A DNA stretch of 64,000 bases from Synergistaceae bacterium OttesenSCG-928-D05. Lineage in GTDB: Bacteria > Synergistota > Synergistia > Synergistales > Synergistaceae. The position numbers and the translations under genes are program-made. The notes below the pieces were generated by a model. That model was not told where the DNA came from, ran no database searches, and saw only the letters and a list, made by a program, of their open reading frames with translations. This document shows, one piece after another, positions 50,900-58,791 of this stretch. Positions within the stretch are counted from its first letter, which is position 1; each line of letters starts with the position of its first letter. Location of the stretch: positions 1 through 64,000 of the forward strand of contig JAJDJB010000001.1 of assembly GCA_030266985.1 (NCBI GenBank), in the 5' to 3' direction.

Positions 50900-52276
50900 C
50901 TAATAACCTTCGTTCATGGGGTTCGCAAACTTCGTGTACTCATTGACGAAAACTAAGTTGACCCTTCCAGTAGCACCATTTCTGTGCTTCGCAACAATAA
51001 GTTCCGCGGTCGAATCTGCCGATTCATTTTCCATTTCATAATAGGCATTGCGATACAGAAATAGCACCATATCAGCGTCCTGCTCGATCGCACCGCTGTC
51101 ACGCAAATCCGAAAGCTGAGGTTCTTTTTTCTTTTTTTCTCCACTGGACCTTTTTTCTACATCACGCGAAAGCTGCGATAAGGCTATGACAGGAACGTCA
51201 AATTCTCTTGCAACTGCCTTAAGCGAGCGTGAAATTTCTGTGACTTCAGCTACTTTCCCCTCAAACTTCTTTGACATAACACTCATTAATTGTAGATAGT
51301 CTAAAACGATTAAGCCCTTTCCGTTTTCAACCTTATGTTTCGCAAAAAAACGTCTGCAACGTCCTCGCATATCTGTTGTAGTAAGCGTCGAGCTAGCATC
51401 CACAAAAATAGGACAACGGGACAATACATCTGTTGCACGCGTTAATTTGCGCCATTGTTCTTGTGAGGCTTTCTGGGTAGAAATCAGCGTACGCAAATTT
51501 ACTTCAGCTTCGGTAGCCAACATCCGCTGTGCCAGCTGTTCAGCAGACATCTCAAGACTGAAAATCAAAACGGGGATATTCTCCTCCTTTGCCGCATATT
51601 GAGCAACGTTCATCGCAAATGCTGTCTTCCCCATACCAGGCCTAGCTGCAAGAATATAAAGACTTCCAGCTTGCAGGCCACCAGACATTTTGTCAAACCT
51701 CTTAAAACCAGTTGGGACTCCCGTTATCGCCAAGCCGGATACAAGTCGCGCTTCTAAAACTTTCATCGCGCTCTTCAACGCTTGGTCTATCCCCTTTATA
51801 TGGGTAGTTTTGCCGGAACGAGCGATCTCAAAAACCTTATGTTCCGCTGTTTCAAGGGCTTCATCGGCTCCAATTCCTTCGTCGTACCCCATTCGCGAGA
51901 TGTCACTGCCAACGGTGATAAGGCCGCGGTGAATCGCCTTGTCACGAACGATTCCCGCGTGATATTCAACGTTCGCAGTCGTCGTAAGCGTATCGAGCAG
52001 TCCTGCGATAAAAGCCTGCCCGCCGATGCGTTCTTCATATCCGCGTTTTGCGATTGCTTCTTTGAACGTCAGAGAGTCGACCGCAATATCCTCCTGCGTC
52101 ATTTCAAGGATTACTTCGAAAGCCAGTTTATGCCTCGGGTCATAAAAATCTTCAGCGGAAAGGCTTTCCACAACAGAAATCAGCGCATCCTTTTCAAGCA
52201 AGCATGCGCCAAGCACGGAACGCTCCGCGTCCAGGTTAAAAGGGGGAATTCTGTCAGAGCCGCTCGTAATCGCCAA
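50900..52276 (-). CDS. dnaB: replicative DNA helicase DnaB
   Basis: This 458-residue hexameric helicase unwinds the replication fork. The N-terminal primase-binding domain has PPFNLDAERSVLGACLLE. The RecA-like core has Walker A AARPGMGKTAFAMN, Walker B GLIVLDYLQLMS and the C-terminal ALSQLSRDVEKR and LRDSGAIEQDADMVLFLYR motifs. No intein is seen. It follows rplI by one base, in the common yybS-rplI-dnaB arrangement. Confidence 0.97.
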   Translation of the reverse strand: MAITSGSDRIPPFNLDAERSVLGACLLEKDALISVVESLSAEDFYDPRHKLAFEVILEMTQEDIAVDSLTFKEAIAKRGYEERIGGQAFIAGLLDTLTTTANVEYHAGIVRDKAIHRGLITVGSDISRMGYDEGIGADEALETAEHKVFEIARSGKTTHIKGIDQALKSAMKVLEARLVSGLAITGVPTGFKRFDKMSGGLQAGSLYILAARPGMGKTAFAMNVAQYAAKEENIPVLIFSLEMSAEQLAQRMLATEAEVNLRTLISTQKASQEQWRKLTRATDVLSRCPIFVDASSTLTTTDMRGRCRRFFAKHKVENGKGLIVLDYLQLMSVMSKKFEGKVAEVTEISRSLKAVAREFDVPVIALSQLSRDVEKRSSGEKKKKEPQLSDLRDSGAIEQDADMVLFLYRNAYYEMENESADSTAELIVAKHRNGATGRVNLVFVNEYTKFANPMNEGY

Positions 52277-52277
52277 T

Positions 52278-52724
52278 CTATTCGGCCTCTACTTTGAGCG
52301 TCAGCTCCGCTTCCACGCCCGTATACAGCTTGACCTTGACGGGGTAGCTGCCAGTTTGTTTGACGGCGTCATCCAGGCGAATCTCTTTTTTATCTGTCGA
52401 TACACCGTACTGCGTCTTGATCGCGTCCGCAACCTGCGCTGTCGTCACACTGCCAAAAAGCTTACCACCCTCGCCAGCATTTACCTTGAGCGTAATAACC
52501 TTTCCGCCAATCTTTTTCTTGGCGTCTTCGGCAATCTTTAACTTTTTATCATCCTTGACCTTTTGGTTTTTCTTTATTTCCTCAAGCTCACGAATTTTTC
52601 CCTGCGTAGCTTCTTCCGCCAGACCGCGCGCAATCAGAAAATTGCGCCCGTAGCCGTCGGATACGTCAAGCATTTCACCCTTTTTCCCGATTTTAGCAAC
52701 GTCCTGCTTTAAAATGACCTTCAT
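52278..52724 (-). CDS. rplI: 50S ribosomal protein L9
   Basis: This 148-residue L9 has the N-terminal globular domain MKVILKQDVAKIGKKGEMLD, followed by the conserved VSDGYGRNFLIARGLA (the L9 signature), a long lysine-rich connecting helix, and the C-terminal domain ending VKLYTGVEAELTLKVEAE. Length matches the family. It overlaps the yybS-like gene by 4 bases. Confidence 0.97.
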   Translation of the reverse strand: MKVILKQDVAKIGKKGEMLDVSDGYGRNFLIARGLAEEATQGKIRELEEIKKNQKVKDDKKLKIAEDAKKKIGGKVITLKVNAGEGGKLFGSVTTAQVADAIKTQYGVSTDKKEIRLDDAVKQTGSYPVKVKLYTGVEAELTLKVEAE

Positions 52725-53680
52725 TCTCTATTTTTCCTCCTCGTCATCATGTTCCGAAAATCAAAAATAATATCAAAAGAGCCCAAGATCGCAACCAGCG
52801 AAGATGTGGGCGGCATAATCACGCATAAGACCGTAAAGATGTATTTAAATGCCTTCGGCATACGCCTCGCCGTCATATAATACCAGCATAGCGCAAGTCC
52901 TTCAATGACAAAAACGAGACGCAAAACTTCCCGCAAATTCATCGCAATCACAAGCCAGGTTCTGTCGTCCGGCAGCGATTTATTCAGAATATCCGCCGCC
53001 AGTGCCGCCGCCAGTACCCAGAAAATATTCTTTGGAAACCTCCATGTACCGAAAGGCGGGAGTGACGGAACTGGCTGACCGCCGCGCTTTCTAACGGCGG
53101 CACGCACAAATGCGCAAGAAAGCATCGTATCGACGACTGCGAAAAGGATCATCATCGCAGGCATCAAAACGGAGGCAGTTTCTACCATCGCTTTTGCATA
53201 AGCTTCGACTGACTCAGGAGAGATCGTGATATTGGCGCTTCCAATCGTCGCGGCTACCGATTGTGCAAGTCCATGCGCCCCGGCCGGTTCCAGCACGAAC
53301 GGGTTGATCCCCGTAGCCTTCACGAAAAGAATCATCATCACAACCTTCAACAATATGGAGGCTGCGATCGCCGCAAAAGTAAACTCGACGCCATCCTTTA
53401 TTCGCCCTGCCAGCAGGCCAAATGTCAAGCCGAGCAAACCGAACGCACATACATAAATCAGAGCGGAAAGAGAACCGGCAATGACATACACCAAAACGCC
53501 GCCGGCCAAAAGCCCCAGCGCCGCAGCCCGCATCCCCTGTTTGCGCTCCAGAATGAAAAAAGGCGCCGGTGCGATTAAAACGGTGAAAGTTGCCAGCAGT
53601 GTGACATCCATGCCGGCTATCAGTAACAAGACACTAAAAAGAATCCAAAAAGTCCATTCAAAAAAAATCTTCGCGTACAC
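52721..53680 (-). CDS. YybS-like DUF2232 membrane protein
   Basis: This protein of about 319 residues has around eight transmembrane helices and the DUF2232/YybS pattern, which is usually found just before rplI. GLLAGRIKDGVEFTF and the C-terminal VFVIEGLALCWYYMTARRM are typical. Its function is unknown. The start is uncertain. GTG at 53680 has GGGGTG six bases upstream, and GTG at 53689 is also open. A frame to 53734 would run through the rpsR terminator and is rejected. Confidence 0.8.
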   Translation of the reverse strand: MYAKIFFEWTFWILFSVLLLIAGMDVTLLATFTVLIAPAPFFILERKQGMRAAALGLLAGGVLVYVIAGSLSALIYVCAFGLLGLTFGLLAGRIKDGVEFTFAAIAASILLKVVMMILFVKATGINPFVLEPAGAHGLAQSVAATIGSANITISPESVEAYAKAMVETASVLMPAMMILFAVVDTMLSCAFVRAAVRKRGGQPVPSLPPFGTWRFPKNIFWVLAAALAADILNKSLPDDRTWLVIAMNLREVLRLVFVIEGLALCWYYMTARRMPKAFKYIFTVLCVIMPPTSSLVAILGSFDIIFDFRNMMTRRKNRE

Positions 53681-53701
53681 GCAATGCACCCCGCATGAAA
53701 A

Positions 53702-53730
53702 AATAAAAGAGAGAGCCTTTCGACTCTCTC
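53702..53730 (-). terminator. intrinsic terminator after rpsR
   Basis: On the minus strand GAGAGAGTC and GGCTCTCTC pair over a GAAA tetraloop (one T-G wobble), followed by TTTTATTTTTT. It lies 26 bases past the rpsR stop and separates rpsF-ssb-rpsR from the yybS-rplI-dnaB group. Confidence 0.85.
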
Positions 53731-53755
53731 CCAATTATAACGCATATGGCGGCGT

Positions 53756-53995
53756 TTAGTCTGCCGTGAAGGGCAGCAGTGCGATGATCCTCGCACGTTT
53801 TATCGCCCTTGTGAGCTGGCGCTGATGCTTCGCGCAAGTCCCCGTAACACGGCGCGGCACGATCTTGCCGCGATCCGTGACGTATTTCTTCAGTTTTTCG
53901 ACATCTTTATAGTCGACGTTGCTCACTTTATCTACGCAAAAATGGCAGACCTTCGGTCTCCTCTTGCGACGTTTGCGGTTAAAAGAATTCTCCAC
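53756..53995 (-). CDS. rpsR: 30S ribosomal protein S18
   Basis: This 79-residue S18 retains a Cys pair in KVCHFCVDK, a zinc-type (C+) form, and the signature [21 protein letters not shown], followed by [20 protein letters not shown]. It binds S6 in the platform of the small subunit. It follows ssb by 18 bases. The arrangement rpsF-ssb-rpsR is widely conserved. Confidence 0.97.
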   Translation of the reverse strand: MENSFNRKRRKRRPKVCHFCVDKVSNVDYKDVEKLKKYVTDRGKIVPRRVTGTCAKHQRQLTRAIKRARIIALLPFTAD

Positions 53996-54013
53996 CAGTG
54001 ACTCCTCTCCTTC

Positions 54014-54550
54014 CTAGAAAGGTATGTCTACGTCCCCCGGTCCCTCGCCGTTCATTTCAGAGAAATCGAGCGGAAATTCGTCTACAAAGCCTTCTTCCTC
54101 GCGAAGGCTACCCATATCACCGGGCGTCACCGCGTCGGAAGACGGCTGTCTGTAAGAAGATTGCCCGCCCTGATCCGACGAATATCCCGTTTGGCCTTCG
54201 TCGTCTCTGCGGCCGGAACTCAGAAGAACGATATTGTCAGCGACTACTTCCGTTACCCAGCGATGCTGCCCAGTTTTGACGTCGTCAAAGTCGCGCACGC
54301 TGATGCGCCCCTCGACCAAAACGGGACGGCCCTTTTTTAGATAGCGTTCGCAAAGGTCCGCAAGAAAACTCCATGCAACAACGTTGACAAAGTCCGTGTG
54401 ACTCTGAAGTTCTCCGGTTGCCTTGTTCTTCCACTGGCGCCCGATCGCGACTGTAATGCGCGCTACCTTCTGCTTGCTAGGCGTAAATCTGACGTCGGGA
54501 TCTCTCGCCAGATTGCCCATCAGGACAACTCTGTTATACCCTCTCGCCAT
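54014..54550 (-). CDS. ssb: single-stranded DNA-binding protein
   Basis: This 178-residue protein has an N-terminal OB fold (MARGYNRVVLMGNLARDPDV, then RWVTEVVADNIVLL) and a flexible Gly/Gln/Ser-rich linker. The acidic tail ends in DVDIPF, which binds recombination and replication partners. It lies 2 bases downstream of rpsF and is likely co-transcribed with both ribosomal genes. Confidence 0.96.
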   Translation of the reverse strand: MARGYNRVVLMGNLARDPDVRFTPSKQKVARITVAIGRQWKNKATGELQSHTDFVNVVAWSFLADLCERYLKKGRPVLVEGRISVRDFDDVKTGQHRWVTEVVADNIVLLSSGRRDDEGQTGYSSDQGGQSSYRQPSSDAVTPGDMGSLREEEGFVDEFPLDFSEMNGEGPGDVDIPF

Positions 54551-54552
54551 GA

Positions 54553-54837
54553 TTACTTCTCCTCCAAGTTTACGACCATTTGCCGTATGACTTGCGGTTT
54601 CAGGCTAAGAAGACGTTCCATCTCCTTAACTTGTGCGGGGTCAAGCTTAAACGTATAGAGTACGTAGAAGCCTTCGGGCTGCTTATCGATCAGATAAGCA
54701 AAACGTTTCCTGCCCCAGAGATCGATCTTCTCCACCTCTGCACCCAAACCGCGTACGATCTCGGCGACTTCTTCGGACACCATCTTGTGGTCTTCGAGAT
54801 CCGCCTGAAGAATAACTACCATTTCATATGACCGCAC
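54553..54837 (-). CDS. rpsF: 30S ribosomal protein S6
   Basis: This 94-residue S6 begins RSYEMVVILQADLED in the family manner and ends with QVIRQMVVNLEEK. The start is the GTG at 54837, because GGAGG stands about 8 bases upstream and S6 proteins normally begin within a few residues of YEM. A longer frame to 54879 is not supported. It heads rpsF-ssb-rpsR with its own promoter and leader hairpin. Confidence 0.95.
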   Translation of the reverse strand: MRSYEMVVILQADLEDHKMVSEEVAEIVRGLGAEVEKIDLWGRKRFAYLIDKQPEGFYVLYTFKLDPAQVKEMERLLSLKPQVIRQMVVNLEEK

Positions 54838-54861
54838 GTGTTTCACCTCCTCCCTTTGGAC

Positions 54862-54901
54862 TGTTGGCCTCCCCCTCATGGAGAGGCAGGGACATGCAAC
54901 A
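54862..54901 (-). promoter_or_regulatory. stem-loop in the rpsF leader
   Basis: On the minus strand GCCTCTCC (54880-54887) pairs with GGGGGAGGC (54867-54875) over an ATGA loop. TGTTG (54897-54901) and CAACA (54862-54866) could add an outer stem past a CATGTCCCT bulge, but the predicted start of transcription near 54899 leaves part of it out. It may be an S6:S18 autoregulation site. That is a guess from its position. Confidence 0.4.
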
Positions 54902-54905
54902 AAAG

Positions 54906-54934
54906 ATTATATAACGATCGGTCTTTTATTGCAA
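54906..54934 (-). promoter_or_regulatory. promoter of rpsF-ssb-rpsR
   Basis: On the minus strand TTGCAA (plus 54929-54934) and a perfect TATAAT (plus 54906-54911) are 17 bases apart. The -35 box lies in the last codons of the ftsB-like gene. Confidence 0.75.
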
Positions 54935-55228
54935 CAGATCGTCTTCTGAGACGATCTCAATCTTATACAGCACTTCACCGGATTGAACAAGGTTAAACTG
55001 TTCCCGCGCAAGCCGCGCGATCCCTTCCGGCGTGCTGTAATATTCGATATTCTGCTCAAGCTCCTGCGAATCTCTTTCAACAGCAATAAGTTCGCCCATT
55101 CTTTCGTCAAGCGTGCTCGAAAGCGTGTCGATGCGTTCCAGCTCTTTGAAAAAAGAGGTGAGCATCACGGCCAGCAAAAATGTAATGCCGGCGGCGAATA
55201 TGACCCAACGAAGCCGCGGAGTGCCCAA
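54926..55228 (-). CDS. FtsB/DivIC-family septum formation protein
   Basis: This protein of about 100 residues has one transmembrane helix near the N-terminus (RWVIFAAGITFLLAVMLTSF). A coiled-coil region follows, then the septum-initiator motif: QNIEYYSTPEGIARLAREQFNLVQSGEVLYKI, quoted here only as the family's YYxTPExxxRLAREQ core. It is thought to bridge the division proteins FtsL and FtsQ. The TTG start at 55228 has GGAG 9 bases upstream and overlaps the end of argS. A longer frame from 55282 is less likely. Confidence 0.82.
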   Translation of the reverse strand: MGTPRLRWVIFAAGITFLLAVMLTSFFKELERIDTLSSTLDERMGELIAVERDSQELEQNIEYYSTPEGIARLAREQFNLVQSGEVLYKIEIVSEDDLLQ

Positions 55229-55244
55229 AGACTTATGCTCCGCG

Positions 55245-56921
55245 CTACATCTTCTCCGGCGCGGAAACGCCGAGCAGGCCAAGTGAGTTTTTCAGAGCGA
55301 TCTTCGCCGCTTCCATGAGCAGGATGCGGGATTTCATCACAGATTCTTCCACTCCAATGATACGCTGCGCGTTGTAAAACGCGTGGAACGCTTCGGCAAG
55401 GCTGGTCGCATAGTAAGCAATCCTGTGCGGTGCAAATTCTTCCGCTGCCTTTTCAACTTCTTCCGGCATTTTAGAAATAATTTTTGCCAGATTGGCCTCG
55501 GTCGGATCCGTCAGAAGTGAAACGTCAAACTCGTCCATGGACGGAATTCCGATGCTTCTCTCGGCAAGTTCACGAGAAATGCTGCAGATGCGGGCATGCG
55601 CATACTGTACATAGAACACCGGGTTTTCGGAAGTCGCGCGTTTCGCAAGTTCGAGGTCAAAATCAAGCGTCGTGTCGCAACGGCGCATCGCAAAGAAGAA
55701 ACGCGTTGCGTCCACACCCACCTCATCCATGATTTCGCGCAGCATAATGATCGTACCTGCACGTTTCGACATCTGGACCGGTTTTCCGTCGCGGAGCAGA
55801 TTTACCATTTGTATGAGCAACACGTCAACACCATCGTCGGGATAACCGAAAGCTTTGTTGACCGATTTCAGGCGCGGCACGTAACCGTGGTGATCCGCAC
55901 CCCAAACGTAAATCAATTTTTCAAAACCGCGGTCATACTTGTTCTTTAGGTAGGCGACGTCGGACGTAAAATATGTCGGCATACCGTTTGAACGAATCAG
56001 AACACGGTCCTTGTCGTCACCGAACATCGTCGAGCGGAACCAGAGCGCGCCGTCTGCTTCATAGGCGTAATCGCGTTCTTTCAGGGCTTTCATCGCGGGA
56101 TCGACGAGGTTGTTATCGTAGAGAGACTGTTCCGAAAACCAGACGTCGAACGTCACACCGAACTCTTCCAGATCTTTGCGGATGATCTCAAGCACGTACT
56201 GGCTCGTCTCGCGCATAAAGAATTCAACCGTCTCATCAAGCGGTTTGTCGGCAAGTGAAGATCCATATTTTTCGACAAACTTCTTCGCGATATCTGCCAT
56301 ATAACCGCCCTGGTAACCGTCCTCAGGGAACGGCGCTTCATTGGCACGCCCGAGTTCCTCAAAGTAACGGGCCTGCGCCGACTTGCCTAGAAGCTCCATT
56401 TGAAGTCCTGCGTCGTTGATATAGTATTCGCGTTCCACATTCCAACCCGCAAAGTCGAGGATCGAAGCGGTGATTGAGCCAACCGCCGCACCGCGGCCGT
56501 GGCCCATATGCAGCGGGCCCGTCGGGTTTGCGCTAACAAATTCGACCTGTACTTTACGACCATTTCCAATCTCCACACGCCCGTAGTTTTCCCTTTTCTC
56601 AACCGCGCTGCCAACCGCTTCGGTAATCCAGCGTGCGGACAGCGTGAAGTTCATGAAGCCGGGTCCGGCAATTTCGACTTTATCGACAATGTCGCTCTTG
56701 TCCAGGCGCTCTATAATCAACGCCGCAAGCTCGCGCGGGTTCATCCCAAAAGGTTTCGCAAGCTGCATCGCAACGTTCGTCGCCCAGTCTCCGTGCCCGT
56801 CCTGGCGAGGACGTTCCAGGCGAACGACAAAGCCCTCTGGAATTACAAACTCTTTTTCCTGCGCAATAGAAGCGAGCGCCGCTTCAACGGCCTGTTTCAG
56901 GCCTTCCGTCATCGTCTGCAT
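55245..56921 (-). CDS. argS: arginine--tRNA ligase
   Basis: This 558-residue class I synthetase has an N-terminal Arg_S additional domain, then the HIGH-type loop GPLHMGHGRGAAVGS. Its KMSKS-like loop is VQMSKRAGTI. A DALR anticodon-binding domain at the C-terminus is marked by FHAFYNAQRIIG. ATG at 56921 has GAGGAG 8 bases upstream. The MQTMTEG start replaces an earlier GTG-initiated reading that lacks a ribosome site. Confidence 0.95.
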   Translation of the reverse strand: MQTMTEGLKQAVEAALASIAQEKEFVIPEGFVVRLERPRQDGHGDWATNVAMQLAKPFGMNPRELAALIIERLDKSDIVDKVEIAGPGFMNFTLSARWITEAVGSAVEKRENYGRVEIGNGRKVQVEFVSANPTGPLHMGHGRGAAVGSITASILDFAGWNVEREYYINDAGLQMELLGKSAQARYFEELGRANEAPFPEDGYQGGYMADIAKKFVEKYGSSLADKPLDETVEFFMRETSQYVLEIIRKDLEEFGVTFDVWFSEQSLYDNNLVDPAMKALKERDYAYEADGALWFRSTMFGDDKDRVLIRSNGMPTYFTSDVAYLKNKYDRGFEKLIYVWGADHHGYVPRLKSVNKAFGYPDDGVDVLLIQMVNLLRDGKPVQMSKRAGTIIMLREIMDEVGVDATRFFFAMRRCDTTLDFDLELAKRATSENPVFYVQYAHARICSISRELAERSIGIPSMDEFDVSLLTDPTEANLAKIISKMPEEVEKAAEEFAPHRIAYYATSLAEAFHAFYNAQRIIGVEESVMKSRILLMEAAKIALKNSLGLLGVSAPEKM

Positions 56922-56944
56922 TTCAAACACTCCTCGTTCCCAAT

Positions 56945-58771
56945 CTATTTTCTGAATGGCAGGTCAAGTACCGGCCATCTTAAACTCGCCGCAAGCTCTT
57001 CACGTAAGATCATCGCCAACATTTCATCTACTTCACGCGTCTTGACAACCCATGTGCTGTCCGCGATTAGCTCTGCTTTTTTAGGCCAATGCGTAATGGA
57101 TTCCTTAAGAACCGCCTTCGTGCCATCGCCGATATTTTTGAGAGGCGGCGCCTGCAACAGCCTGTATTTGGGCGGCATCTTCATCCGTACTTTCTGGTCG
57201 ATGATGAAGGGGAAACGGAACGTATAGCTCGATTCCCTGCCTATCATTTCTCCCACGCGCGAAGGGATACTACCCGGAAGGCGCAGCAACATGCTGTCAC
57301 CGTGCACTATACCCGGCGCACAGCGAACGTCAAACTCCAGTTTATAACCAGTCCGCGTCGATGTAACACGCGTCGGAGTAAGCACCATGCCCGAGAGCGC
57401 AAAATTGATTCGTCGCCGGATAAAATCGCTCAATCCTTCTTTTGAAGGCAGTTTGCCGCCGGACATCAGGTCGGTCCAGCCGCCGGATACGTCGATTGTA
57501 AGGGTACCCTCCGCAACGCCTGTTTCCGCAAGATTGAGCACCCAGAGCAGCGCAAGCTTGTGGCTCGAAGCGGAGCCCGCGCTGATGGTCTGTTTCTGAT
57601 ATGTACTCTCGCCGCGCGTGTAAAGGGTAGAGCCAGCAACGGAGGGCGCTGTCACGCCGAAATCCGACGTCTGCCCTGCCTGGTACCACACTTTTTTGTT
57701 TGCCGGTGTTGTTACTTCAAGCACAGGCGCAGCCCAAAGATCTTTCGTCGCTGGACTTTCGTCGTTCAAATCCGTAAGCGCCTGCCACCAGACACGAGAA
57801 TCCCAGCCCAGTTTTCTAAGCCATTGGTTAAGCAGCAAAGTCTGTTCCCTTGGCGTCCAGGGGCCGTTCGCCGGAATTTCTTCAGGCGCACGGGAATAGC
57901 CCTTAGAATACCCCTCAAGTGTCCGGGAGGGCTCCGCCAGCCATTCCATCAGTCTGGTACCCGCCTTGCTCTTATCCGCGCCGCTCGCGACAGCGGGCAG
58001 CGGAACACGAGAAAACATCCTCGCATAGTCGTCCATTTCCGACAAACTCTGCAAAATACCGCGTTTAAAACTAAAGGCGACAAAGGGCCGCTTGAATTCG
58101 ACGAACCCCTCGCCATGCCATGGTTCCTGATTCATAATATTCCATTTATATTCCGATTTTCCATCGTCATATTTCCGGATGGACGGCTCCTTTACGTAGC
58201 GCCCTTCCCATATAAGGTCCAGCGCTCCCGGCACTTCGACCGTTACATTCTGTTCCCAGATCGGCAGTTCATCCGCCAGCAGGATCATCGCATCCGCACC
58301 AAAGCGCCTCGGGTAGGTCGTCCTTGTTGCAAAGACCACAACCCGACCAACCGCGTCATCCGGCGTTTCGACGACATATGTTTTCGCACCGCCTGCAAGG
58401 AGCTCTTCGCGTACGTCCAGGTTGCCTTCCTTTACGACAAGCATCGGATTGTACCAGGCGGCCTCAACAATCTCAAACTCTCCGTCCGACGGCACGGGAA
58501 TGCGGAACTCTTTCCACTCGTCGGGCACGCGTTCGCCAACCATAAGAATCTGCAGCGCGTGCTCCTCCATCGCGCCGTCAGCCAACATTTTATAGTCGTG
58601 ATTTTTCAGCCAAATCAGCGCTTCTGCACCGCCAAACCCGTCCAGGGAAGGTGCTTCTTTGTTCAGCCTGCGCACTTCGGCGGCGATATCCGCTGCAAAG
58701 GCACATGAAGCCACTGTGAGAATCAGGAGGATCGTTACGGCGAACCGTCCAAAGATTTTTTTTCTATTCAT
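56945..58771 (-). CDS. large exported protein of unknown function (transglutaminase-like/DUF3857-like pattern)
   Basis: This protein of about 608 residues has an N-terminal signal (MNRKKIFGRFAVTILLILTV). The next residues are ambiguous. VASC fits a lipobox with Cys23, while AFA before AD fits signal peptidase I. The middle contains TLLLNQWLRKLGWDSRVWWQAL, which resembles the core of transglutaminase-like proteins without an obvious catalytic Cys-His-Asp, plus beta-rich flanks like DUF3857 proteins. The start at ATG 58771 has GGAGG about 12 bases upstream. It lies between argS and secA on the same strand. No function is assigned. Confidence 0.75.
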   Translation of the reverse strand: MNRKKIFGRFAVTILLILTVASCAFAADIAAEVRRLNKEAPSLDGFGGAEALIWLKNHDYKMLADGAMEEHALQILMVGERVPDEWKEFRIPVPSDGEFEIVEAAWYNPMLVVKEGNLDVREELLAGGAKTYVVETPDDAVGRVVVFATRTTYPRRFGADAMILLADELPIWEQNVTVEVPGALDLIWEGRYVKEPSIRKYDDGKSEYKWNIMNQEPWHGEGFVEFKRPFVAFSFKRGILQSLSEMDDYARMFSRVPLPAVASGADKSKAGTRLMEWLAEPSRTLEGYSKGYSRAPEEIPANGPWTPREQTLLLNQWLRKLGWDSRVWWQALTDLNDESPATKDLWAAPVLEVTTPANKKVWYQAGQTSDFGVTAPSVAGSTLYTRGESTYQKQTISAGSASSHKLALLWVLNLAETGVAEGTLTIDVSGGWTDLMSGGKLPSKEGLSDFIRRRINFALSGMVLTPTRVTSTRTGYKLEFDVRCAPGIVHGDSMLLRLPGSIPSRVGEMIGRESSYTFRFPFIIDQKVRMKMPPKYRLLQAPPLKNIGDGTKAVLKESITHWPKKAELIADSTWVVKTREVDEMLAMILREELAASLRWPVLDLPFRK

Positions 58772-58791
58772 GCCAATAACCGCCTCCAACC

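Noticed and set aside
57560-58708. 382-residue plus-strand frame opposite the exported protein gene
   Set aside because: It has no ribosome site and a low-complexity Arg/His-rich product, as expected for a shadow.
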